DNA of 64,000 nt from Flavobacterium psychroterrae (GTDB lineage Bacteria > Bacteroidota > Bacteroidia > Flavobacteriales > Flavobacteriaceae), in assembly GCF_018380615.1 (NCBI RefSeq), contig NZ_JAGYVZ010000001.1, positions 1 through 64,000 of the forward strand, written 5' to 3'. Position numbers and translations under genes: made by a program. Shown piece after piece: positions 54,208 through 62,267 of the stretch (the first letter of the stretch is position 1; each line of letters begins with the position of its first letter). The notes beneath the pieces are model-generated. The model saw only the letters and a program-made list of their open reading frames with translations. It searched no databases and was not told where the DNA came from.

Positions 54208-55473
54208 ATGAAGTCTGAAGCTAAATTCACCGAAAAAAAATATACAATTACCCTGATTTTTGTAATCTCTCTTTTTCTATTCTGGGCAATTGCCATTACC
54301 ATGGGCGATGTTCTTAATAAACATTTCCAGAACGTATTACACATCAGTAAATCCGAATCTGGTTTGGTGCAATTGTCCATTTTTGGCGCGTATGCTATTA
54401 TGGGAATTCCCGCAGGATTATTCATGAAAAAATACGGTTATAAAAAAGGCGTTTTGCTGGGCTTGTCGCTTTATGCACTTGGCGCATTTCTATTTATTCC
54501 CGCGGCGCAAAATGAATCTTTTTCGTATTTCAGGATTGCTTTGTTTATTCTTGCGTCAGGACTTGCAACGCTTGAAACCGTTGCGCATCCCTTTGTCGCT
54601 TCACTTGGTGATGAACGAACCAGCGATCAGCGAATTAATTTTGCTCAGTCTTTTAATGGTTTGGGTGCTATAATTGGACCTTTGTTAGGCGGATTTTTTA
54701 TCCTGACTACAACAGGTGCAGATGGTTTGGAATCAGTAAAAACGTTATACATGGTTATTGGTTGTGTCATACTTGCGATAGGTATTGCATTTTGGTTTGT
54801 AAAAGTTCCTGCGTTGAAAAATGCGCATGGTGAAACAGAACAAGATACAAATGAACCTGAACATCAAGATGTTATCATCAACGCGCCATTATACCGCCAG
54901 CGTCATTTTATGTGGGCAGTTGTCGCACAGTTTTTTAACATTGGCGCACAAGGCGGAACCTGGGCTTATTTTATTAATTATGGTGTCGAAAAAACAGGTC
55001 TTGCCGACAATCAGGTGGCGTATTATTTTTCGCTAAGTATGGCAATGATGATGATTGGGCGTTTTATAGGCACTTTTTTAATGCGTTATATCGAACCTAA
55101 CAAATTACTGGCGATTTATTGTCTGGCAAATATTGTTTTGTGTCTTGTGATTTCTCAAAGTTTCGGATGGATTTCGTTTATCGCCTTAATTATGCTGAAC
55201 TTCTTTTTAAGCGTAATGTATCCAACAATTTTTAGCCTGGGATTAAAAAAACTCGGAAACAAAACTGAACAAGCTTCGTCATTTTTAGTAATGGCAATGT
55301 TTGGAGGCGCAGTTTTCCCTCCTATCATGGGATTTGTTGCGAATACTGATATTGCTTACGCGTATTTATTGCCAATTATTTGTTATCTGGTGATCTTTTT
55401 ATTCGCCGTAAAATATTCGAAACCTAAAACTCTGGGGATTGTTCACAAACCAACTTCACCAAATTTAATTTAA
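54208..55473 (+). CDS. MFS sugar permease, FucP/GluP type
   Basis: 421 residues with 12 membrane helices. The N-terminal FLFWAIAITMGDVLNKHFQN, IFGAYAIMGIPAGLFMKKYG and ETVAHPFVASLGDERTSDQR with NFAQSFNGLGAIIGPLLGG are typical of the fucose/glucose-galactose-type proton symporters. The second half follows a hydrophilic loop rich in acidic residues. Starts 11 bases after the kinase and is followed 12 bases later by the epimerase, so it is the importer of the pathway. Confidence 0.92.
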   Translation: MKSEAKFTEKKYTITLIFVISLFLFWAIAITMGDVLNKHFQNVLHISKSESGLVQLSIFGAYAIMGIPAGLFMKKYGYKKGVLLGLSLYALGAFLFIPAAQNESFSYFRIALFILASGLATLETVAHPFVASLGDERTSDQRINFAQSFNGLGAIIGPLLGGFFILTTTGADGLESVKTLYMVIGCVILAIGIAFWFVKVPALKNAHGETEQDTNEPEHQDVIINAPLYRQRHFMWAVVAQFFNIGAQGGTWAYFINYGVEKTGLADNQVAYYFSLSMAMMMIGRFIGTFLMRYIEPNKLLAIYCLANIVLCLVISQSFGWISFIALIMLNFFLSVMYPTIFSLGLKKLGNKTEQASSFLVMAMFGGAVFPPIMGFVANTDIAYAYLLPIICYLVIFLFAVKYSKPKTLGIVHKPTSPNLI

Positions 55474-55485
55474 TACCACAGCAAA

Positions 55486-56331
55486 ATGAAAATCAAACTT
55501 GGTGCTTCCCTCCTTTCGTGGATTACTCCCAACTGGACTGCTGAAGCGGGACATTATGCCATAAAAAAAACAGCACAAACTGGTTTTGACCTGATAGAAA
55601 TACTATTGCCAACCAATATGGAATTTGATTCCGAAACGGTAAAAAAACAACTCAAAGAAAATAAACTCGATGTTGCCTGTTCGCTTAATCTCCCAAAAGA
55701 AGCTCATATTCCCTATTATCCTAAAGCGGCTTTGGAGCTTATTTGTAAAGCATTAGATAAAACCGCTGCTGTTGAAAGTACTTTTTTAGGTGGTGTTTTA
55801 CATAGCGGAATTGGCGTTTTTAACGGAAATCCTGTTACAATTTATGAAAAAGAAATTGTCATTAATGTTTTGGGAGAAGCCGCACTTTATGCCCAAAAAT
55901 TAGGCATCACGATTGGTATTGAACCTATAAACCGTTACGAAAGCTACGTTTGTAATACCGCCGCAAATGTTTTAGAAATTATTGATAAAACTACAACCAA
56001 TCTTGCAGTTCATCTGGACACTTTTCACATGAATATTGAAGAAAATAATTTTTATGATCCGATTATTGCTTCGGGGAAAAAGCTAAAACATTTGCACATC
56101 ACCGAAAGTAATCGCGGAATGCCTGGCGAAGGAACGGTGAATTGGGACGCACTTTTTAAAGGTTTAAAAGACATCAATTTTGAAGGAAATCTGGTTCTGG
56201 AGAATTTCTCCTCTTCAATAGCAGGAATGCAGCAAGCGGTTTCGTTATGGCAGACTTCTCCTCATAATGCAGAAGAATTAGCAATTGGGAGTTTGAATTT
56301 TATGAGGAAAAAAATAGAGGATTTGGATTGA
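55486..56331 (+). CDS. Sugar epimerase of the D-tagatose/D-psicose 3-epimerase type
   Basis: 281 residues of an AP-endonuclease-2-like TIM barrel. The metal ligands of ketose 3-epimerases can be lined up: Glu146 (GIEPINRYE), Asp178 (VHLDTFHMNIEE), His204 (LKHLHITESNRG) and Glu239 (LVLENFS). Arg210 in ESNRGMPGEG corresponds to the substrate-binding arginine. The enzyme would interconvert a C3-epimeric ketose such as D-psicose or D-tagatose with fructose or sorbose. A related isomerase activity cannot be excluded from sequence alone. Last gene of the LacI-controlled set. Confidence 0.88.
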   Translation: MKIKLGASLLSWITPNWTAEAGHYAIKKTAQTGFDLIEILLPTNMEFDSETVKKQLKENKLDVACSLNLPKEAHIPYYPKAALELICKALDKTAAVESTFLGGVLHSGIGVFNGNPVTIYEKEIVINVLGEAALYAQKLGITIGIEPINRYESYVCNTAANVLEIIDKTTTNLAVHLDTFHMNIEENNFYDPIIASGKKLKHLHITESNRGMPGEGTVNWDALFKGLKDINFEGNLVLENFSSSIAGMQQAVSLWQTSPHNAEELAIGSLNFMRKKIEDLD

Positions 56332-56352
56332 AACTCTTTTTAAACACCTAGT

Positions 56353-56366
56353 CCGATAGCTATCGG
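56353..56366. repeat. CCGATAGCTATCGG palindrome
   Basis: A perfect 14-bp palindrome 22 bases after the epimerase stop; it is a short member of the palindrome family and may help end the sugar operon transcript. Confidence 0.75.
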
Positions 56367-56475
56367 GATAGGTTTCATAGTTTGAAAAGATTATTAAAAA
56401 GAAGTAAGTTTCTTTCACATAACTATGTCTACAGATGTAAAGTAAAGCGTCTTTTTTTGAGTTTGCAAAATCTAT

Positions 56476-56495
56476 GTTCCGATAGCTATCGGAAC
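56476..56495. repeat. GTTCCGATAGCTATCGGAAC palindrome
   Basis: A perfect 20-bp palindrome followed by TATGTGTTAAA, the same flank as the copy at 50500. The preceding AAATCTAT is shared too, so the repeat unit is larger than the palindrome. It lies about 50 bases before the response-regulator ATG. Confidence 0.85.
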
Positions 56496-56546
56496 TATGT
56501 GTTAAAACAATTACGCGCAAAAAACCAAAAATTAAAAATATATTTC

Positions 56547-57230
56547 ATGCATATTTTAATTATCGAAGATGATCAACGCGTTGCTGATCTGATTCAAAGA
56601 GGATTAGAAGAACAGGGGTTTTCAACTTCTGTAGCTTATGATGGCGTTTCTGGGTTAAAAATGGTCTTGCACAATGACTTTGATTTTGTGATCACAGATA
56701 TTATTCTGCCTAAAATGGACGGACTGGATTTGAGCAGGGAAATTAGAAGTTTAAAACCTGAGATGCCTATTATTATGTTAACCGCATTAGGCACTACAGA
56801 TGATAAAATTGATGGTTTTGATGCCGGAGCCGATGATTATATGGTTAAACCATTTGAGTTAAGGGAACTAATTGTACGCATTAAAACACTATATAAGAGA
56901 TACCAATATCGCAGTTCAAATCCGGGTTTTATGCTAAAATTCAGCGATCTTGAAATGAATCTGAATACTAAAATCGTGAAACGAAATAATGTTGATATCA
57001 GCTTAACGCCAAAGGAATTCAAACTGCTGGAATATATGATGCAAAACTCAGAACGTGTACTTTCTCGCAATGAAATTTCTGAAAAAGTCTGGGAAACCAA
57101 TTTTGATACCGGAACTAATTTCATCGACGTTTACATCAATTATCTTCGGAAAAAAATAGATAAAAATTTCGATACAAAACTCATTCACACTAAATCAGGA
57201 ATGGGCTTTATTCTAAAAATCGAAGAATGA
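56547..57230 (+). CDS. OmpR/PhoB-family response regulator
   Basis: 227 residues. The receiver domain has the acidic pocket IIEDDQR, phosphoacceptor Asp51 in VITDIILPKMDG, and Lys101 in YMVKPFEL. The C-terminal winged helix has ISLTPKEFKLLEYMMQNSER and NFIDVYINYLRKKID. The frame is open 55 codons upstream, but that part is translated repeat DNA, so the ATG at 56547 is chosen. Overlaps the kinase by four bases (ATGA). Confidence 0.94.
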   Translation: MHILIIEDDQRVADLIQRGLEEQGFSTSVAYDGVSGLKMVLHNDFDFVITDIILPKMDGLDLSREIRSLKPEMPIIMLTALGTTDDKIDGFDAGADDYMVKPFELRELIVRIKTLYKRYQYRSSNPGFMLKFSDLEMNLNTKIVKRNNVDISLTPKEFKLLEYMMQNSERVLSRNEISEKVWETNFDTGTNFIDVYINYLRKKIDKNFDTKLIHTKSGMGFILKIEE

Positions 57231-58600
57231 AAATTACCTTTAAGCTTACCATCCTTTTTACGTTTATAACCGCAGAAATTTTATTTTTATTTGCGTTTAT
57301 CATTTTTCAATATGCAAAAAATGACCGCGAAGCTGAATTTTATGACCGAATAAAAATCAAGGCGTATGTGAAAGGCGAATTATTTTTTGATGCAAAAGCG
57401 TCTGCAACAACGCTTCAGGATATTCACATGAACAATCTAAAAGTGATGAACGAAGCCGAAATTGCAATTTATGACGCTGATTTCAACTTACTTTTTCATG
57501 ATAATCAGGCAAGTGACCGCATCAAGGAAACCCCTGAAATGCTGACTAAAATCCTTAAAAAAGGAGAATTGCAATCGTATATTGGCGAGTGGCAAATGAT
57601 TGGTGTAACGTATCATTTTGGCAGTAAAAAATACATCATCACTTCCATTGCTTACGATCATTACGGTTATAATAAAATCGATGATATGTACACGCATATG
57701 GTTTATGCGTATATCTTTTCGATTGTTGTGATTTGTCTTTCGGGACTTTTTTTTGCTAGAAAAGCGTTCGAACCTGTGAAGGCAATGACGAGAAAAGTTA
57801 ACAAAATTACCGCCAGTAAATTCAATGTGCGACTGGAAGTTAAAAGCAGTAAAGACGAGCTTTCGGCGTTAGCCAATACGTTTAACGAAATGCTCGACCG
57901 ACTCGAAAATTCCTTTGAAACCCAAAAAAGTTTCGTTTCTAATATTTCGCATGAACTACGAACGCCACTTTCGGCAATAATTGCAGAATTAGAACTTTCA
58001 TTATCAAAAAGTCATAAGAAAAAAGGATATCGGGAAGCCATTCAAAATACACTTCTTGATGCACAGCGTCTGGTACGATTATCATCAAGTTTGCTCGATC
58101 TCGCAAAAGCCAGTTATGATCCATCTGAGATTTCGTTTAAGGAAATTAGAATTGATGAAATTTTGCTTGATGCGCGCCAAATGGAGCAAAAACTAAATGC
58201 CAAACATAAAATTGATATTCATTTTGATGTCGATTTTGAGAACGATCAGGAAATGCTGATTTCAGGAAATGAGTATTTATTAAAAGTTGCTTTTGCCAAT
58301 ATCTTCAATAACGGCTGCAAATATTCATTTGATAAAAGATGTTCCGTAAATGTCTCTTTCGAAAATTCTAAGATTATTCTAATTTTCTCCAACAAAGGAA
58401 TCGGAATTAATCCTGACGAATTAGATTCAATTTTTAAACCATTCTTTCGGGGAGAAAACAAACAAATCGCTCACGGTAACGGAATTGGGCTTTCGCTCAC
58501 GCAAAAAATAATTGTACTTCATAAAGGGAATATCTCTGTAACTTCTCAAAAAAACAAAGAAACAAGCTTTACAGTTATGTTGCCTTTAGCCTCTTTCTAA
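57227..58600 (+). CDS. Membrane sensor histidine kinase with HAMP domain
   Basis: 457 residues. Membrane helices at about 7-29 and 158-177 enclose a periplasmic sensor of about 130 residues. HAMP (about 178-230) is followed by the HisKA with His242 in FVSNISHELRTPLSAI, the N-box FANIFNNGCKY, and an ATPase end with KGIGINPDEL and HGNGIGLSLTQK. Partner of the regulator it overlaps. The genes downstream (porin, Dabb, cupin) are candidates for its regulon. Confidence 0.94.
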   Translation: MKITFKLTILFTFITAEILFLFAFIIFQYAKNDREAEFYDRIKIKAYVKGELFFDAKASATTLQDIHMNNLKVMNEAEIAIYDADFNLLFHDNQASDRIKETPEMLTKILKKGELQSYIGEWQMIGVTYHFGSKKYIITSIAYDHYGYNKIDDMYTHMVYAYIFSIVVICLSGLFFARKAFEPVKAMTRKVNKITASKFNVRLEVKSSKDELSALANTFNEMLDRLENSFETQKSFVSNISHELRTPLSAIIAELELSLSKSHKKKGYREAIQNTLLDAQRLVRLSSSLLDLAKASYDPSEISFKEIRIDEILLDARQMEQKLNAKHKIDIHFDVDFENDQEMLISGNEYLLKVAFANIFNNGCKYSFDKRCSVNVSFENSKIILIFSNKGIGINPDELDSIFKPFFRGENKQIAHGNGIGLSLTQKIIVLHKGNISVTSQKNKETSFTVMLPLASF

Positions 58601-58740
58601 TGAAATTCTAATATTTTTCTATATCCTTTCTAATGGCTGTACGTGCCGTTTTGGAGGAAATTTGTAATGTCTTTAAGGCTTGGAACTCAGTCAGGCTTTT
58701 AAAAACTTCAATGAATTACAAATAGAAAAAGTTAGTAAAA

Positions 58741-60066
58741 ATGACACTTAAAAAGTTTAAACTTTTATTTCTAATCGGTGTTTTGTGTGTTTTAAAAGGA
58801 AATGCACAAACAACAGATTTCAAAAATCCAGCTTTAAAATATTATTTAAATCCTGAAAAAACACGCTTTATCCAGTTTAGCGGTTACATGGAATTTTGGG
58901 CAAGATATTCAGAATTAAATCCGGGAAGTCTTGTAAACGATCAGCCAGAAAAAGGCGTTTACGATTTCTCGATTAGAAGAATTCGTGCAAAAATGACAAT
59001 GCGACCAACTGAAAAACTGACTGTAGTTTTACAAATGGGACCATCAAATGTCAATGTAAATTCAAAATCAAATACCTACATGGATTTACTTGACGCTTAC
59101 GCGGAATATAAATTCTCAGACTATATTTCGGTTGGTGGAGGACGTTCAACCTGGACGGGTTTATCCCGATTTTCAACCGGACCTTTGGCAACATTATTAT
59201 ATGACATGCCCGCTTTTGCAACAGCAAACGCCGGAAATACTGATGTAACAGTTCGAAAATTAGGGATTTATGTAAAAGGTCAAATAGGGAAATTAGATTA
59301 TAGAATGACGCTGGCAGATCCTTATACAGATGGCGCAACGACACCAAAATTAAATACTGCCGTTTTTAATACTGATGGCGCACACCAGTTGGTCAGCGGA
59401 TATTTTAAATACCAATTTCTGGACAAAGAAAGTAATGAAACTCCGTTTAGTCCGGGAACTTATTTAGGAAAAAAACGAGTTTTCAATATCGGGATTGGTG
59501 CTGAATATATGGCAGATGCGCTTTGGCACACTACAAATTCAGGAGAAGTTGTTCATGACGCGATGAAAAATATGGCAATTGATGTGTTTTATGATACGCC
59601 AATCGACAAGGATAGAGGAACATCATTTAGTGCTTATGCGATTGCTTTAAAAAACGATTACGGTCCTAATTTCATCAGAAACATTGGAACCAATAATCCC
59701 GCAACTGGTGTTGATGCGACCGCTGGATCTTTTAACGGAGCAGGAAATGCGTATCCGGTTGTAGGAACAGGAAATACTTATTATGCTCAAATTGGCGGAA
59801 CACTTCCTTATTTTGACCATGAAAAAAAAGGAATGCAGTTGATGCCGGCAGCTTCTGTACAGTATTCAACCTTCGACAGGCTTGCTGATCCTGTGGTGGT
59901 TTATGATGCCGGTGTTACTTTATTATTCAACGGGCATTCTTCTAAAATGACTTTTGATGCACAGCGTCGTCCGGTTTTCGGGAACGTGGCAAGTCTTGAG
60001 GAACAGCCATCGGTTACTGCTCACAGAATGACTTATCTTTTAAAATACCGAATCGATTTTAACTAA
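58741..60066 (+). CDS. Outer-membrane porin-like beta-barrel protein
   Basis: 441 residues. A signal peptide (LLFLIGVLCVLKGNAQ) is followed by beta-strand-rich sequence starting RFIQFSGYMEFWARYSELNP, with FSIRRIRAKMTMRP as in phosphate-selective-porin-like proteins and a C-terminal strand ending LLKYRIDFN. It probably forms a channel in the outer membrane; its solute is unknown. It starts 140 bases after the sensor kinase and leads a tight cluster with the Dabb (13 bases) and cupin (29 bases) genes. Confidence 0.85.
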   Translation: MTLKKFKLLFLIGVLCVLKGNAQTTDFKNPALKYYLNPEKTRFIQFSGYMEFWARYSELNPGSLVNDQPEKGVYDFSIRRIRAKMTMRPTEKLTVVLQMGPSNVNVNSKSNTYMDLLDAYAEYKFSDYISVGGGRSTWTGLSRFSTGPLATLLYDMPAFATANAGNTDVTVRKLGIYVKGQIGKLDYRMTLADPYTDGATTPKLNTAVFNTDGAHQLVSGYFKYQFLDKESNETPFSPGTYLGKKRVFNIGIGAEYMADALWHTTNSGEVVHDAMKNMAIDVFYDTPIDKDRGTSFSAYAIALKNDYGPNFIRNIGTNNPATGVDATAGSFNGAGNAYPVVGTGNTYYAQIGGTLPYFDHEKKGMQLMPAASVQYSTFDRLADPVVVYDAGVTLLFNGHSSKMTFDAQRRPVFGNVASLEEQPSVTAHRMTYLLKYRIDFN

Positions 60067-60079
60067 AAATTCAACACAA

Positions 60080-60490
60080 ATGGAAAGAAGAAAATTTATC
60101 GTAAACACAGCAATAGCATCAATTGCGACAGTTGGAATGGCAAAAGCTTTTGCCGCGGAACCACTAAAAAGCACAGAGAAAAAGTTCTACAATCACTATT
60201 TATTATTCTGGCTTAAAAAAGATTTAACACCTAAACAAGTAGAAGATTTTGTTCAGTTTTTTAAGGATTTAAGCAAACTTCCGTACTTAAAATCCATTCA
60301 TTACGGAACTCCGGCAAATTCTTCGCCACGTGCGGTTCTCGACAATAGTTTCAGTTATAATGTGGTCATGACTTTTGAAAGTCTGGAAGATCTTGAAACT
60401 TACGGAAAACTGCCGGAACATTTAGCAACAGTAAAAAAATACAGCATTTTTTGGGATAAAATGCAAGTTCATGATTCAGTTTTAATCTAA
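60080..60490 (+). CDS. Exported Dabb (stress-responsive A/B barrel) protein
   Basis: 136 residues. The N-terminus MERRKFIVNTAIASIATVGM has a paired arginine and a hydrophobic stretch, like a twin-arginine-style signal, with a likely cleavage near AFAAEP. The rest is a Dabb domain: NHYLLFWLKKDLTPKQVEDF and LEDLETYGKLPEHLATVKKY, a dimeric ferredoxin-like barrel. Dabb proteins bind small, often aromatic, compounds; the role here is unknown. Cotranscribed with porin and cupin. Confidence 0.85.
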   Translation: MERRKFIVNTAIASIATVGMAKAFAAEPLKSTEKKFYNHYLLFWLKKDLTPKQVEDFVQFFKDLSKLPYLKSIHYGTPANSSPRAVLDNSFSYNVVMTFESLEDLETYGKLPEHLATVKKYSIFWDKMQVHDSVLI

Positions 60491-60519
60491 ATATTAATAA
60501 TTATAATAAATTTACAACA

Positions 60520-61011
60520 ATGAAAAAAGTTTTTCTAATCCTGATGGTAACTTTGGTTGCAGGAATTAATTCGAATTACGCAAAAAACAGCAATGACGAC
60601 GGTCATAAGAAAAAATCTAAAAAAGTAAAAACTGAAGTAGTGGAACATGACAGCTATATAAAAGCCATTAGGTTAATAAATACCGAAGACGGCGAATGTA
60701 CGTTTGAGGTGGGAAAAATTCCGAACAAAACGACAATTGATTCAAAAGGTTTTTTTGCTCAGACTCACGTTGATGCCTACGAAAAAGTAGCTCACGCAGC
60801 ACCAAGAAAACAATATGTGGTTACCTTAAAAGGAAAATTAAGATTCAAAGTGAGCAATGGAGATACTTTTATAATTGAACCGGGCGTAATTTTAATTGCC
60901 GAAGACACTAAAGGAAAAGGACATACATGGGATCTTGTAAAAGGCGATAAATGGGAACGTTTGTATATCCCGCTAACAGAAGACGCATCTGATCAGTTTG
61001 TGAAAGATTAA
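60520..61011 (+). CDS. Exported cupin-domain protein
   Basis: 163 residues. A signal peptide (VFLILMVTLVAGINSNYA) is followed by a lysine-rich linker (HKKKSKKVKTE) and a small double-stranded beta-helix: HAAPRKQYVVTLKGKLRFKV, NGDTFIIEPGVILIAEDTKG and KGHTWDLVKGD. The metal-site motif is partly degenerate, with H in GHTW and E in EPG. Ligand unknown. Last gene of the porin cluster, followed by a terminator. Confidence 0.85.
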   Translation: MKKVFLILMVTLVAGINSNYAKNSNDDGHKKKSKKVKTEVVEHDSYIKAIRLINTEDGECTFEVGKIPNKTTIDSKGFFAQTHVDAYEKVAHAAPRKQYVVTLKGKLRFKVSNGDTFIIEPGVILIAEDTKGKGHTWDLVKGDKWERLYIPLTEDASDQFVKD

Positions 61012-61024
61012 GTAAATTATATTG

Positions 61025-61061
61025 AACCTCTAAAGTCATTTTGATTTTGGAGGTTTTTTTT
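61025..61061 (+). terminator. Rho-independent terminator of the porin cluster
   Basis: AACCTCTAAA pairs with TTTGGAGGTT (one T-G pair) and is followed by a T-run, 13 bases after the cupin stop. A near copy occurs at 62212-62244. Confidence 0.85.
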
Positions 61062-61145
61062 ATGAGAATAAAAGTCATGAGTTAAAAAAATTACGCTCAA
61101 TACATTTAAATAAGCATCTTTGCATCCTGAAAAATAAATTTCCCG

Positions 61146-61736
61146 ATGATAAAAATTACACCAAAATTATCTTTTCCATTATCCGATGTTTTATTCTCTT
61201 TTGCACTTCAGTCTGAAGCAGCGGCAGTTTTTGACGGACATAATGCGCTGATTACCGGAATAGGAAAAGTAAATGCAGCTTATGAATTAACAAAGGCAAT
61301 TCAGCAAAAACGACCTGCATTAATTGTGAATCTGGGATCAGCGGGAAGCAGTCATTTCCAGAAAGGCGATGTTATTTGCTGTACAAAATTTGTTCAGAGA
61401 GATATGGATGTGAGAGGTTTGGGATTTGAATTATATGAAACTCCCCTATCTGATTTACCTGTTATTCTGGAATATGGTTTAGCGATGGATAACCTTAAAA
61501 CAGGAATCTGCGGAACAGGAGATAATTTTGAAATGGGACACGACGTCAAAATATATGACGTTGTCGATATGGAAGCTTACGCTCTCGCGATGATTGCGAT
61601 GAAAGAGAATATTCCGTTTTTGTGTTTAAAATATATTTCAGACGGAGCCGATGATAATGCCGCTGATGACTGGATTATTCAGGTTCATAAAGCTGCTGTT
61701 GCTTATGGAGGTATTTTGGGTTTGAATACAATGTAG
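61146..61736 (+). CDS. Nucleoside phosphorylase / MTA-SAH nucleosidase-like protein
   Basis: 196 residues of the PNP/MTAN fold, shorter than the usual 230. It has NALITGIGKVNAAYELTKAI, LIVNLGSAGSSHFQKGDVIC and the C-terminal catalytic-type block VVDMEAYALAMIAMKENIPF with CLKYISDGADDNAADDW. It probably cleaves N-ribosidic bonds, of methylthioadenosine, adenosylhomocysteine or futalosine type. A part between about residues 110 and 130 appears shortened. Single gene. Confidence 0.85.
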   Translation: MIKITPKLSFPLSDVLFSFALQSEAAAVFDGHNALITGIGKVNAAYELTKAIQQKRPALIVNLGSAGSSHFQKGDVICCTKFVQRDMDVRGLGFELYETPLSDLPVILEYGLAMDNLKTGICGTGDNFEMGHDVKIYDVVDMEAYALAMIAMKENIPFLCLKYISDGADDNAADDWIIQVHKAAVAYGGILGLNTM

Positions 61737-61795
61737 GCGAAAGTATATAAGTAAAATAGATTTACATTGTAGATTGTATACGAGCGAAACAGTCG

Positions 61796-62039
61796 CGCTT
61801 AATGTTATTTAGTTAAGCTTTTAGATAATAAAATTAATCTCGAAAAGGCGCTAAGACGCAAAGTTTAAACACAGTATTGTCATTTCGACGAAGGAGAAAT
61901 CACATTTGGGATTCGACAAAGGTCACTCTAGCGCAATGTAATTATGTTAAGCTTTTTAGAAAAAAAAATAATCTCGCAAAGGCGCTAAGACGCAAAGTTT
62001 AAACACAGTATGGTCAATTTCGACGAAGGAGAAATCTCA
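61796..62039. repeat. Tandem pair of about 110-120-bp intergenic repeats
   Basis: Two diverged copies (about 61796-61914 and 61931-62039) each read GTTAAGCTTTT, then AATCTCG-AAGGCGCTAAGACGCAAAGTTTAAACACAGTAT in parts, then TTTCGACGAAGGAGAAATC. Their middle part is the inverse of the elements near 35708 and 44366. No gene is present between 61737 and 62267. Confidence 0.75.
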
Positions 62040-62108
62040 GCGAGAAGCTCGACAAAGATTGGATTTGCGTTGCGGAGGTACTTACGGAGATTTCTCCTTC
62101 GTCGAAAT
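62017..62108. repeat. Perfect 22-bp inverted repeat
   Basis: ATTTCGACGAAGGAGAAATC plus TC (62017-62038) is the exact complement of 62087-62108. The 48-base interior is unrelated. The arms are the same GTCATTTCGAC/GAGAAATC sequence that forms the inverted repeat at 35596-35700. Confidence 0.85.
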
Positions 62109-62211
62109 GACAAACCTTTGCGATTTTGAGAGAGATTTATAAGGCATAAATTACTTTCAGCCTATTTTTATTCAGAAACTTGTACACCGACAATCAAACT
62201 CTCTAATAAAA

Positions 62212-62244
62212 AAACCTCTAAAATCAATTTGACTTTGGAGGTTT
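62212..62244 (-). terminator. Terminator of the PRISE-type reductase gene
   Basis: AAACCTCTAAA and TTTGGAGGTTT form an 11-bp stem with one wobble pair; the minus strand continues into a T-run. Nearly the same as the hairpin at 61025. Confidence 0.8.
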
Positions 62245-62267
62245 AATTTTTAATCTAATTACAAAAA

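Noticed and set aside
56911..56930. CAGTTCAAATCCGGG as a tRNA T-arm
   Set aside because: Lies inside the OmpR-type regulator gene, and no acceptor or anticodon stem can be built around it.
61796..62108. Repeated units considered as a CRISPR array
   Set aside because: Units are long, diverged and directly adjacent, with no regular short spacers and no cas genes.
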